Part shown: positions 40,001-43,949 of the stretch, in pieces
Position numbering within the stretch: position 1 is the stretch's first letter
Layout of the letters: each line of letters starts with the position of its first letter
Translations under genes and position numbers: made by a program
Assembly: GCA_013396755.1 (NCBI GenBank)
Contig: VWZF01005763.1
Location: 372,001-436,000 of the forward strand
Length of the DNA: 64,000 nt
Reading direction: 5' to 3'
Origin: Sclerurus mexicanus
Taxonomy: Eukaryota; Chordata; Aves; Passeriformes; Furnariidae
The notes under the pieces: generated by a model
What the model saw: only the letters and a program-made list of their open reading frames with translations
Databases searched by the model: none
Told to the model about the DNA's origin: nothing

Positions 40001-43000
40001 AATTGGTCAGCACTGGCCAATAATTGTTTGAAATTCTGCCAGCATTTTAGTACAACCTTCATGGTTGGCCTGCAACTCCTCAGGCTTTTCCAGAACACAG
40101 TATGTTTCTTCAAGTTCCAGGTGAATGATGCATCACAGTAAGTAAATCACAAAATGGAATAGAAACAGCTTGTGGCAATAAAACTAACACTCTTCATGCC
40201 GAGAGTTGCTGCTGTCATTTTTGAATCCCCATTGGTAGTTTAACTGTTTCCCAATTGCTACAGTTTAATCCTTAACTTCAAATACTACATAAATGGGATT
40301 TAAGAGCATGCAACAGCTCCCTTCCAAGGATATTTGATTTGCAGGATTTGAATATATACCTAAAACATTACTTCAAGTCACGTCTATCTAAAGAGCTTGA
40401 TGTAAAACAAAATGTCCAATAATTAATGGATTAATTAATTAATTTTAGATCAGAACAAACAGGTCAGTTTACAAAGCTTATTTGCTAGCTTTTCAAACTC
40501 AAACATCTAAGCATGGCAAACAAAATCTAACTTCAGGTTTGGTATTTAGATTAAATCTGAACAAAATAATCATCCTGGATTACATGTAAGTGTGAAAGAG
40601 TTGTATTGAAAATAACTAAGGATATTAAATCCATTTTAACGTTTTTCTCCAAGATTAGCTAATAAAGAAATGCTGAGCCATTTGCTGACTATCTGCCAAT
40701 TAGACTGTATCCCATCAGATCCAACTATTATACTAATTACAGCACATTAATTATTCTCAGCATCTACATCCTTTTTCTCACACTTAACTCTGAAGAGATT
40801 AGTAAAATCTTCCTGGCAATGTTATCAGCCATTCACAAGCACACAAAATGGCAGATTGTACAGATGCAGCACATGTTATGGCCCATATAGAAATTGTGCT
40901 TCACAGTCATTTAAGAATTTTTCATTTAAAAGGCTTTCCTAGTATTAAATGAGATTTCTAAAGTACTGAAATCTTCCTTACTGACATTTTACTATTACTG
41001 CAGTATTCTGTTTTCCTATGAGAAATAGGATGTCTTTGCTTTGACATGAAATACTTAATTTTGAGTTAGCTCAATAGAATGTAATTATTTTCACTTTTCT
41101 TGGATAAAGAAAGGTTTTACTTTCAATTCCTACTCTACTCCAGCTGGCCAACTTAACCTTGATAATTATATCTTCCAAAGTACAGTTTCTGTATGAACAG
41201 CCCGTCTATTTCAAGACAGCAATACGATCTAGTCAGGGAACATGACTTACTATGAAAAAATAAGTAATTTGGTTGCAGTATTTGTTATGTGAAACGTCTC
41301 CATGTGAAAATTTTACATGAAAACACAATTTTATATTGCAATAACTTCAATCAAAGTATTTCCCACCAGCTAAATGAATGAAAACAAAATATTGCAACAA
41401 AATATTTTTTGTACTTCCAAACAGAAATAATTTAGGATTTCTGTTTTGTAAAGCACTCAGTTTTTATCTTCTAATTTGGGACAAATAGAAATGCTGAAAT
41501 GTCAGATGTTCTGGAAAGGACAAGAGCCCTGAAATAAATTCTATAAGCCTAAAACTAAATTTAAAATGAGAATACTGCTAGAGTCATAGCTGTAATACTA
41601 GTAAACAGTTGCACATGTTCATGATGATTTCTCTTCTATATGAAATTCCTTTGTCTCTTGCAAATATAGATGTCTGAACAGCATAAATCAAGCTAACTTC
41701 CAAGTTGCATACTTTGTAGGAAAAAGTATTATGACTGTAACATAAAACATCTCATAAGGACCCATGCACAGTTTTGTCTACTGAAATAGCTAAAGGTGTG
41801 AATCCTCAATTTAGGCAAGGATTCAGCATCTGTTATTAGGTAAAGGCTAGAACTAACAGTTTTAATTGGGTTTTAAGCCTCTGTAGATTTTTTTTTACTC
41901 AGACTAATGCTTATTTACTGATTTTCTTGAGTTATCAAGGAAAAGAGGAAGTGGGTCTTCCAGCCTCCATCAGACTTCACATCAAATAATCAAATATATG
42001 TCCTTACTATGAATAATTACATTTCTAACTGGAGACAGACTCAAGGTACAGAATTTAGACGCAGATTCCTGAAGCAGAGACCTGAAGTCCTGGCTTTGAT
42101 TTGATTCATTCTAAGGAGTCATGGCTTGGATCTAGAGTTCAAAACAATGAACATCCTGCATGTTGTCCAGCTTTAGAACATACAGACCAACTTTTGAAAA
42201 TGGTCTGATTTTAAAATTTTTCTTGACAGAATGAAATCTGTTTGTTCTCATAGTCTGCAGCCTTGCTTGGCATTTCAAAGCCCTGAAATATTTGATATAT
42301 CCCAAAGGAGAAAACTACTCTGTAAGAATTTTCTCAATCCTACTTCTGGAGTTTTATGTTTAAATTCAATTTAGTCCTTTGTAGATAAAGCCCTCTTTGT
42401 AATTGCCGAGTTTATACATAAAGCTTGTGGCTGTGTAATTGCCTACAGTAATTTTCTATCTGATTGCAAATATTAGTATTTATATTAATACACTACTCAT
42501 CTAACACAAGGAGTCACGTAGATTAAGATTTTGCAGGCATAGACATTTGAGGTTAGGACCCATGTTCAGGTGCTTGACTTGATACTGGTTACAATGGAGA
42601 TAATTCAGTGAATGGAGTTACACCTGATTTAGAACAATACAGCTGAGGTTAGAAATTGGCTCAGAGTCTACAGTAGGGTTGAGTTGCTTATATTTTAATT
42701 ATTTTAGTGTTAGACTTTAAGTCAGTGATTTAAGGGTAATAAATGTCCCCATGCAATTTGAACCATATATGCTTCATTAAATGTAGTAAACACAGTACAG
42801 AAGAAATAAATTTGACTTTGTTCAAACTAAAGCAAATGAAGTATGCCTTTCAGCAGTTTGAAACCTGTTCTTGAAATTTTAACTGTAACAACTGATAATT
42901 AAAGAGAATATACAGAAGAGACAAAAAAGAAACCATCTTAAGTGATGCCAAACCATAATAAAAAAGGCTCACACTCAAAAAATTCATTAAAAAAGAAAAA

Positions 43001-43824
43001 GCCCAATAACAAACCAATACAGGAAGAGGAATGAGCAAGAAAGCAGAGTAGCTACAGAGTCAATGAGCATACTTATCTTTTTTAGAAATTACACATTCAT
43101 CTGGTATTGAGATGGGTTGGATCAAAAAAGTTAGACAAAGTCCTTTAAAAGGCCAAAGTATATTAATATATGGAGGAATACATTAAGTCATGTAAAATTT
43201 TTAGACTGGAACCATTTTCCTGTTTTCCAGCACAGGATTCATTCTGACACATCATTCCTCAAAAAGTAATGCCATCACATAGCTCATACTTACATACTTT
43301 TTGAAGTTGGCATAACAAAAATGAACAAACAAAAAAAGGAGTTTTGGTCATCACTCTACACAGAAGACATGAAGCTTCCACAGTGACATCGCTCGGATAC
43401 TGTGTCATGAACATCTGAAAGGTGAAGGTACTTGGCAACTTGGAAACACCACAAATGTCAGTTAAAAAAAGATTCCCTGTATCTAGAGAACAAGTTTTAG
43501 GGAAAGATACAGTAAATCAATAACCACATTTCTAAAACAGGGTTAGGAACAAATAGTTCTATTTCAGTCATGTATTTATTAAACAATCAGTTGTGTTTTA
43601 AGACAAAGGAGAAGAAGAGGTATAAACTGAATTCAGCTGGCCGTGGGAAAGGAGAGCAAAACCTGAAGCTCATGTATTGTAATACTGCAATGGAGTCACC
43701 CCCTTTGTTTCCATACACGTGTATTTTCCTTCAAACTATATACCAAGAGGAAGGCAGGCATCTATGACTTACCAGCAGACTGCAGAAAACTGCAGAAGAT
43801 GAGCAGTATTACTGTGGGGAGCAT
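645..43824 (-). CDS. MUC6: MUC6-type gel-forming mucin, 5' part of gene (exons spliced; 3' end outside window)
   Basis: Secreted gastric-type mucin that polymerises through Cys-rich von Willebrand D domains and carries O-glycans on a Pro/Thr/Ser domain, forming mucus gel. I traced 27 N-terminal exons with GT-AG borders and consistent phases: signal peptide, D1 (VWD-C8-TIL), D2, D', D3, then a short Cys exon, about 1,192 residues. PTS exons follow. Short motifs such as SCSTWGGGHFSTFD, LEGGSFVTTFDSRPYRFHG, ERETDPCALSQLN, LYGEGHITTFDGQRFVFDG and KDDFETRSKYVAS fit MUC6 better than MUC2, MUC5AC or MUC5B as I remember them. In the mammalian cluster MUC6 lies head to head with MUC2, and its own orientation here leaves that side at the right. 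No frameshift or stop was found in the traced exons. The C-terminal cystine knot must lie left of position 1. Family identity is very sure; the MUC6 assignment is from recalled homology, not a search. Confidence 0.93.
1018..1480. other. Assembly gap (463 N)
   Basis: Run of N inside the PTS array. If the length were real, the intron between R8 and R7 would be only about 287 bp, unlike the 517 or 820 bp of the intact introns, so the gap size is probably only an estimate. Confidence 0.95.
1481..1813 (-). CDS. MUC6: MUC6 PTS array exon R7 (5' 333 bp, rest in gap)
   Basis: The 5' part of an array exon with the standard acceptor CTTTCCTCCCAACAG; the rest (expected end near 1373) falls in the N run. 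It differs from R8 at two or more sites in the shared part (for example ACACCCTCC versus ACCACCTCC in the coding sense), so it could be another copy or the other allele. Confidence 0.75.
2018..2410 (+). mobile_element. Fossil LTR of the same family, cut by contig join
   Basis: Same landmarks as the copy at position 1, starting from a CCTGGCAGAATGCAAAGTGCCCACC-like 5' end and running to the single N at 2411. More diverged than the other copies. Confidence 0.55.
2412..2885 (+). mobile_element. Fossil LTR of the same family (identical to 1-430 copy)
   Basis: Part of the 920-base direct repeat. It follows directly on another truncated LTR of the same family across the N at 2411, which is the pattern of two contig ends joined at a repeat. 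Confidence 0.6.
2453..3372. repeat. Direct repeat, copy 2 (pairs with 1-920)
   Basis: Second copy of the 920-base direct repeat; contains array exon R6 and a fossil LTR. Confidence 0.85.
3097..3372 (-). CDS. MUC6: MUC6 PTS array exon R6 (3' 276 bp, broken by N at 3373)
   Basis: Only the 3' part of an array exon; the frame is open up to the single N at 3373, after which unrelated sequence starts. The donor GTAAAA is weaker than in R1-R3. The whole stretch 2453-3372 matches 1-920 base for base as far as I compared, so R6 and R8 may be one locus assembled twice. Confidence 0.7.
3490..3935 (+). mobile_element. CR1 LINE, 3' end fragment
   Basis: Shows the well-known avian CR1 3' region: GGAACAACTTCTTTACATTGAG, GGAGCAGGTTACC, TGGGGACACTCGAAACCCATCTGG, GGGGTTGGACTAGGTGATGTTCAGAGCTCCCTTCCAAAC and the ATTCTGGGGTTCTGTG tail (each seen directly, pieces quoted up to a few words). 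Ends about 22 bases before array exon R5. Confidence 0.9.
3957..4397 (-). CDS. MUC6: MUC6 PTS array exon R5 (441 bp, complete, most diverged copy)
   Basis: 147 residues, phase 1-1, same borders as R1-R3. It has several private changes: RSRPSSPRASAPQ in place of RSRPSSSTASAPQ, and SLTWITSSQPG in place of SSTWMSSSQPG. Donor GTAAGG. The intron after it in transcript order carries a long CR1 copy. Confidence 0.9.
4914..4963 (-). CDS. MUC6: MUC6 PTS array exon R4 (last 50 bp only)
   Basis: Only the 3' 50 bases of an array exon are present; sequence stops at the single N at 4964 and then runs into LTR sequence. The donor is GTATGG, unlike GTAAGG in the other type alpha copy. This is a contig end rather than a biological truncation, in my judgement. 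Confidence 0.75.
5036..5510 (+). mobile_element. Fossil LTR of the same family in array intron
   Basis: Starts with GGGGTAACCCTGGCTGGATG and AGGTGCCCACACAGCC and contains TGTGGTATGGAATGTCTCCC. It is followed by a CR1 tail. Nearly identical to 7255-7730, so it was duplicated with the exon unit. Confidence 0.65.
5525..5672 (+). mobile_element. CR1 LINE tail fragment in array intron
   Basis: Short CR1 3' piece with CATTCAAAACCCATGTGG, GAACCTGCTCTAGG and the ATTCTTGAATTCTGG tail. It ends about 31 bases from the donor of exon R3. Confidence 0.8.
5704..6144 (-). CDS. MUC6: MUC6 PTS array exon R3 (441 bp, complete)
   Basis: Third array exon, 147 residues, phase 1-1. It differs from R1 by a few residues, for example SPPSSTES in place of SPLSSTES and SSAATTAKT in place of SSAPTTAKT. 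The flank at its donor side (about 5100-5704) matches that of R1 (7319-7923) closely. Confidence 0.9.
6662..7102 (-). CDS. MUC6: MUC6 PTS array exon R2 (441 bp, complete)
   Basis: Second array exon, 147 residues, phase 1-1, nearly identical to R1 but with ATEAS where R1 has VTESS and STTPRPTP where R1 has STSPRPTP. It lies 958 bp from R3, separated by the 517-bp type alpha intron. Donor GTAAGG. Confidence 0.9.
7255..7730 (+). mobile_element. Fossil LTR of the same family in type beta intron
   Basis: Same content and neighbours as the copy at 5036-5510, offset by 2,219 bases. Differences are few, for example around 7490-7505. Confidence 0.65.
7744..7891 (+). mobile_element. CR1 LINE tail fragment, duplicated copy
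   Basis: Copy of the fragment at 5525-5672, offset 2,219 bases, next to the donor of exon R1. Confidence 0.8.
7923..8363 (-). CDS. MUC6: MUC6 PTS array exon R1 (441 bp, complete)
   Basis: First array exon in transcript order, 147 residues, phase 1-1. It holds TTHKTTATTSISTTSKTSVS, SSPPAPSSPLSTRLPSAAPS, TPTTLRSRPSS and ends SSTWMSSSQPG. Acceptor CTTTCCTCCCAACAG, donor GTAAGG. Mostly Ser, Thr, Pro and Ala, with no Cys, as expected of an O-glycosylated mucin repeat. Confidence 0.9.
8798..8887 (-). CDS. Candidate 90-bp PTS exon
   Basis: Between acceptor CTTTCTTTGTAG and donor GTATAT there are exactly 90 bases, phase 1-1, encoding RESTKVKTPTSKAVTSEG and SVSERDESSMA. It fits the frame and phase of the flanking exons and is Ser/Thr-rich, but poorer in Pro and richer in charged residues than its neighbours. 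It may be a decayed or optional exon. RNA would decide. Confidence 0.4.
8888..9599. other. Intron, nothing else recognised
   Basis: Intron between PTS exon 31 and the candidate 90-bp exon. I see no clear repeat or exon here. Confidence 0.5.
9600..9845 (-). CDS. MUC6: MUC6 exon 31: PTS exon related to the array exon
   Basis: 246-bp phase 1-1 exon, 82 residues, with TQTTPATSTSSISVTREASP and SASSLSSAVSSTRLGTSHPG. Its order of motifs and its C-terminal SSxVSSTxxxxSxPG ending resemble the 441-bp array exons, so it is likely a diverged relative or ancestor of them. Acceptor TTTCTCTCTGTAG, donor GTAAGT. Confidence 0.87.
9846..10898. other. Intron between PTS exons 30 and 31
   Basis: AT-moderate intron sequence without recognised repeats or a Ser/Thr-rich open exon. 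Confidence 0.55.
10899..11168 (-). CDS. MUC6: MUC6 exon 30: PTS exon
   Basis: 270-bp phase 1-1 exon, 90 residues, with TTSISTTLNMTTTLSTPSIT and STPAASSATVSTETE. The Lys content is higher than in the array exons. Donor GTAAGT is strong; the acceptor CTTTACTCCAAAAG has a poor pyrimidine tract, so the start is less sure. Confidence 0.8.
11169..12242. other. Intron between PTS exons 29 and 30
   Basis: No recognised element. A splice-like pair near 11620-11700 was examined and not accepted. Confidence 0.5.
12243..12422 (-). CDS. MUC6: MUC6 exon 29: PTS exon
   Basis: 180-bp phase 1-1 exon, 60 residues rich in Thr and Ser, with pieces such as SSTTSTLRTAPSTSSATTVS and VPSTSPLQPLVTTRSTT. Acceptor is a long T tract ending CTCTTAG, donor GTAGGT. 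Not homogenised with the downstream array. Confidence 0.85.
12915..13440 (-). mobile_element. CR1 LINE, 3' region fragment
   Basis: Reverse-strand CR1 with CAACCTCTTCCAGTG, TGCCTTATATTTACTCTGAA, AACCATATCCCCTTGTCCCA and CCAGGTCTCTCAGCATTTCC. It lies in the intron between PTS exons 29 and 28. Any open frame inside it belongs to the element. Confidence 0.9.
13583..13630 (-). CDS. MUC6: MUC6 exon 28: small PTS exon
   Basis: 48-bp phase 1-1 exon encoding EGSTTTPETSSPSP between acceptor TACACAACAG and donor GTTAGT. Twelve of these 14 residues are Ser, Thr, Pro or Gly. It begins the glycosylated domain. Confidence 0.75.
14555..14617 (-). CDS. MUC6: MUC6 exon 27: last Cys-rich exon before PTS
   Basis: 63-bp exon, phase 1-1, encoding CYNCSRDEYFDHEKQRCMPC. 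It ends the cysteine-rich N-terminal part at about residue 1,192. From here on every exon is phase 1-1. Donor GTAAGC. Confidence 0.9.
15127..15270 (-). CDS. MUC6: MUC6 exon 26: end of D3
   Basis: 144-bp exon, phase 1-1, encoding VYCEYYNSHERTGADDAYS and CTWHYRPCNCPNQ. The C-WHY-PC-CP pattern matches the segment after C8-3 in MUC6. Donor GTAATA. Confidence 0.92.
16078..16234 (-). CDS. MUC6: MUC6 exon 25: C8-3
   Basis: 157-bp exon, phase 0 to 1, encoding MPYYEACVRDSCGCDIGGDC, ECMCDAIAVYAMACLDKGIC and DWRTPEFC. Cys-dense as expected of a C8 module. Acceptor TTTTTTTCCAATGCAG, donor GTAAGT. Confidence 0.94.
17159..17398 (-). CDS. MUC6: MUC6 exon 24: end of VWD3, start of C8-3
   Basis: 240-bp exon, phase 0-0. 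It holds the intact CXXC motif and calcium loop in ICGLCGNYNGNMKDDFETRS, then ELEFVNSWKENPLCGDV and DPCSKNPYRKAWAEKTC. D3 cysteines of this type make the intermolecular disulfides of the family. Confidence 0.94.
17830..18015 (-). CDS. MUC6: MUC6 exon 23: VWD3
   Basis: 186-bp exon, phase 0-0, with NLTIILRDKTFTVAGE, FDIIIPGKYNMTLIWNKHMN and KISRETQ. Two N-glycosylation sequons (NLT, NMT). Donor GTATGG. The IPG-YN-TLIWN-HM string is shared with mammalian MUC6 as recalled. Confidence 0.93.
18150..18396 (+). mobile_element. CR1 LINE tail fragment in intron 22
   Basis: Contains GGACTACATGACCTTTAAAG, ATCCCTTCCACTACAAA and an ATTCTGTGATCT end, the CR1 3' signature. Confidence 0.8.
19341..19451 (-). 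CDS. MUC6: MUC6 exon 22: VWD3
   Basis: 111-bp exon, phase 0-0, encoding DGCSVNRPVSSFKIVTENVI and CGKSGVTCSRSISIYLG. Acceptor is a run of T ending TTAG, donor GTAAGC. Confidence 0.92.
19907..20048 (-). CDS. MUC6: MUC6 exon 21: start of VWD3
   Basis: 142-bp exon, phase 2 to 0, encoding CTKGKWKCVQKSRCSSTC, LYGEGHITTFDGQRFVFDG and CEYILAT. Opens the third VWD domain. Donor GTAACC. Confidence 0.94.
20819..20970 (-). CDS. MUC6: MUC6 exon 20: D' (TIL') second half
   Basis: 152-bp exon, phase 0 to 2, encoding KCESGCVCADGLYENLDGRC and EECPCEYGGLSYRRGE. Donor GTAAGA. The GCVCADGLYEN-DG-CVP-EECPCE pattern is typical of mucin D'. Confidence 0.93.
21736..21845 (-). CDS. MUC6: MUC6 exon 19: D' (TIL') first half
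   Basis: 110-bp exon, phase 1 to 0, encoding SCKAPKKYISCSDSLANKYG and CSPTCQMLATGIEC. This begins the D' module that precedes D3. Donor GTGAGT. Confidence 0.92.
21952..22004 (-). CDS. MUC6: MUC6 exon 18: short E-type segment
   Basis: 53-bp exon, phase 2 to 1, encoding CYCVNGRLSCTGKPQNPA across its borders. The pair C-C-NGRLSC matches the MUC6 segment after TIL-2. Acceptor TTCTTCCTAG with a long T tract, donor GTATAG. Confidence 0.85.
22471..22720 (-). CDS. MUC6: MUC6 exon 17: TIL-2 module
   Basis: 250-bp exon, phase 1 to 2. It encodes CTGNQTFSYNTQACDRTC, LECHPTDIPIEGCQCPKGMY and CVRKSHCPCYLEDRKYIL, the complete second TIL module plus the start of the following Cys segment. One sequon NQT. 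Donor GTAAGT. Confidence 0.93.
23382..23514 (-). CDS. MUC6: MUC6 exon 16: second half of C8-2
   Basis: 133-bp exon, phase 0 to 1, encoding RCVYQACNYEETFPYICSAL and ENWRSSMDNC. The RCVYQACNYEETFP-IC string is a very conserved MUC6 feature. A CR1 tail fragment lies just upstream in the intron. Confidence 0.94.
23555..23705 (+). mobile_element. CR1 LINE tail fragment in intron 15
   Basis: Contains GGCACTTAGGGACATGGTTT, AGTGCTGATCTTGG and CAAAGGTCTTTTCCAACC, ending CTATGATCCCATGC. Confidence 0.85.
24165..24259 (-). CDS. MUC6: MUC6 exon 15: first half of C8-2
   Basis: 95-bp exon, phase 1 to 0, encoding ISAETHCSILTKKGTVFEKC and NPIPFYK. The serine codon TCT at 24254-24252 stands where recalled mammalian MUC6 has Cys (VCAETHC). 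Acceptor TTTCATCAG, donor GTAGGA. Confidence 0.9.
24439..24529 (+). repeat. T-rich TTTG/TTGG simple repeat
   Basis: Runs of TTTG and T tracts in intron 14. Confidence 0.85.
24866..25027 (-). CDS. MUC6: MUC6 exon 14: end of VWD2
   Basis: 162-bp exon, phase 1-1. It encodes GLCGNYNGDTTDDFMTSMD, FVDSWRAGNC and ERETDPCALSQLN. The calcium loop is intact, but the junction with exon 13 reads TLGLCG, so the first Cys of the CXXC motif is absent in D2. Human MUC6 also lacks it as I recall. Donor GTAAGT. Confidence 0.94.
25887..26024 (-). CDS. MUC6: MUC6 exon 13: VWD2
   Basis: 138-bp exon, phase 1-1, encoding DITVFRQSSMYVQMHTTFGL and ELVVQTSPVFQAHVKVG. The acceptor TTGTTCTTCTAG at 26025 was chosen because the closer TTTTCAG would put the exon out of frame and lose the conserved ITVFRQ strand. 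Donor GTAAGT. Confidence 0.9.
26288..26360 (-). CDS. MUC6: MUC6 exon 12: VWD2
   Basis: 73-bp exon, phase 0 to 1. It encodes QDKIVISQNDLLTDDDELKR and LPYRS. Donor GTAAAA has a purine tract after it, so it is somewhat weak, but phase with exon 13 is exact. Confidence 0.9.
26709..26813 (-). CDS. MUC6: MUC6 exon 11: VWD2
   Basis: 105-bp exon, phase 0-0, encoding NGTLMAVYEKTGYSHSETSL and the following strand AIIYLSTK. The LMAVY-K-G-SHSETSL pattern matches MUC6. Donor GTAAGT. Confidence 0.9.
26977..27115 (-). CDS. MUC6: MUC6 exon 10: start of VWD2
   Basis: 139-bp exon, phase 2 to 0. It encodes WNCQDLPCPGRCSLEGGSF and then TTFDSRPYRFHGVCTYVL, the first strands of the second VWD domain. The LEGGSFVTTFD-RPYRFHG stretch is nearly unchanged from mammalian MUC6 as recalled. 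Confidence 0.94.
27988..28108 (-). CDS. MUC6: MUC6 exon 9: end of TIL-1 and E-type segment
   Basis: 121-bp exon, phase 1 to 2. It encodes CVHISQCPCTLNGETFAPGE and CRTC, the terminal TIL cysteines and the short Cys segment that leads into D2. One sequon NRT is present. Donor GTGAGT. Confidence 0.9.
29033..29155 (-). CDS. MUC6: MUC6 exon 8: TIL-1 module
   Basis: 123-bp exon, phase 1-1. It encodes ANQIYEECGSPCIKTCSNP and CTYGCFCPEG, the trypsin-inhibitor-like Cys module that ends the D1 assembly. Donor GTATCA is a weak consensus. Confidence 0.92.
29411..29618 (-). CDS. MUC6: MUC6 exon 7: C8-1 module
   Basis: 208-bp exon, phase 0 to 1. It encodes the first C8 module with cysteines in ICSQLLNLVSPTC, FVIRCQLDMQDC, NNCTCSTLSEYSRQC and the end NWRTENFC. 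Strong acceptor (CTTTTTATTTAG) and donor GTAAGT. C8 modules pack against the VWD domain in gel-forming mucins. Confidence 0.93.
30510..30619 (-). CDS. MUC6: MUC6 exon 6: linker between VWD1 and C8-1
   Basis: 110-bp exon, phase 1 to 0, found by frame and homology because it is short and has no ATG. It contains YKFAALQKMDDPSEIC, matching the KFAALQKLDDP-EIC linker of mammalian MUC6 as I recall it. Acceptor AATTTACAG, donor GTAAGA. It joins exon 5 and exon 7 in exact phase. Confidence 0.9.
31115..31143 (+). repeat. Homopolymer C run followed by T run
   Basis: About twenty mostly C bases directly followed by nine or more T, in intron 5. A likely site of sequencing error. Confidence 0.85.
31596..31683 (-). 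CDS. MUC6: MUC6 exon 5: end of VWD1 with CXXC and Ca-binding loop
   Basis: 88-bp exon, phase 0 to 1. It carries KYMGKICGMCGNYDGYELNE: the CGMCG redox-type CXXC motif and the Asn/Asp-rich calcium loop that closes a VWD domain. The second CXXC letter is Met where Leu is usual, a mild change that leaves both cysteines intact. Confidence 0.92.
32810..32936 (-). CDS. MUC6: MUC6 exon 4: middle of VWD1
   Basis: 127-bp exon, phase 2 to 0. It encodes LPYTSNGIQIAPYGHNIRL and MELVVMWNNDDYLM, the central beta strands of VWD1. The LPYTSNG-QI stretch is a recognisable MUC6 feature. Donor GTGAGT, acceptor TTATTACAG. Confidence 0.92.
34366..34606 (-). CDS. MUC6: MUC6 exon 3: start of VWD1
   Basis: Encodes residues of about 36-115, opening the first von Willebrand D domain with CSTWGGGHFSTFDKYQYDF and CNYIFA, then IIIELGPSVVIVEKGSI. 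Phase 1 start, phase 2 end at donor GTAAGG. The GHFSTFD plus TGTCNYIF signature is the usual N-terminal strand set of a VWD domain. Confidence 0.93.
34751..34772. other. Assembly gap (22 N) in intron 2
   Basis: Short N run within a T tract, in the intron between exons 2 and 3. No coding sequence appears to be lost. Confidence 0.95.
35631..35684 (-). CDS. MUC6: MUC6 exon 2: short linker before D1 (predicted)
   Basis: A 54-bp phase 1-1 exon with pyrimidine-rich acceptor (TTTTCCAG) and donor GTAACA. It encodes a hydrophilic linker containing RPSGQNRSMEEEYFLPT, with one N-glycosylation sequon NRS. Mammalian MUC6 also has a small poorly conserved linker between signal peptide and D1, so the place and phase fit, but the sequence itself is not diagnostic. 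Exon 1 could also join exon 3 directly in frame. Confidence 0.6.
35685..43772. other. Intron 1 of MUC6 (8.1 kb)
   Basis: Longest intron, AT-rich, directly after the signal-peptide exon. No clear transposon or exon was recognised. First introns of this kind often hold regulatory elements, but none can be named here. Confidence 0.55.
43773..43824 (-). CDS. MUC6: MUC6 exon 1: signal peptide
   Basis: Translation starts MLPTVILLIFCSFLQSA and ends one base into the next codon, followed by a consensus donor GTAAGT. The hydrophobic core VILLIFCSFL and the small residues SA before the splice give a classic secretory signal with likely cleavage near the exon end. Phase 1 at the donor matches the acceptor phase of exon 2. 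The following intron is about 8.1 kb. Confidence 0.85.
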
Positions 43825-43905
43825 GATGCATGGCCTGACCAGAGAGGTTTTCCCAGAGCTCTCCTCCGTTCCAAACAGGCAGTGCCACTGCTGCCACTTT
43901 CCAGG
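43825..43905 (-). other. MUC6: Probable 5' untranslated leader of MUC6
   Basis: This is the stretch between the predicted start site downstream of the TATA box and the ATG at 43824. An upstream in-line ATG occurs at 43830-43832 (ATGCATCATGCTCC context); read in its own frame it meets a stop just past the exon 1 donor, so the ATG at 43824 was chosen because it gives a clean signal peptide and the right splice phase. Confidence 0.5.
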
Positions 43906-43928
43906 CTGCCCTCTTCAAGCTTGGATGC

Positions 43929-43938
43929 TTTATATATA
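43929..43938 (-). promoter_or_regulatory. TATA box of the mucin gene
   Basis: On the minus strand the sequence TATATATAAA lies about 105 bases upstream of the start codon of the signal-peptide exon. With usual spacing of 25-30 bases, transcription would begin near 43900, giving a 5' untranslated leader of about 75-80 bases. A focused TATA promoter is usual for tissue-restricted secretory genes. The element is seen directly; its use as promoter is inferred. Confidence 0.7.
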
Positions 43939-43949
43939 GAATTGCAAAG

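Noticed and set aside
1..43824. Identity as MUC2, MUC5AC, MUC5B or VWF
   Set aside because: The D-domain motifs fit MUC6 best, D2 lacks the first CXXC cysteine, no CysD modules lie among the PTS exons, and PTS follows D3 directly after a short Cys exon.
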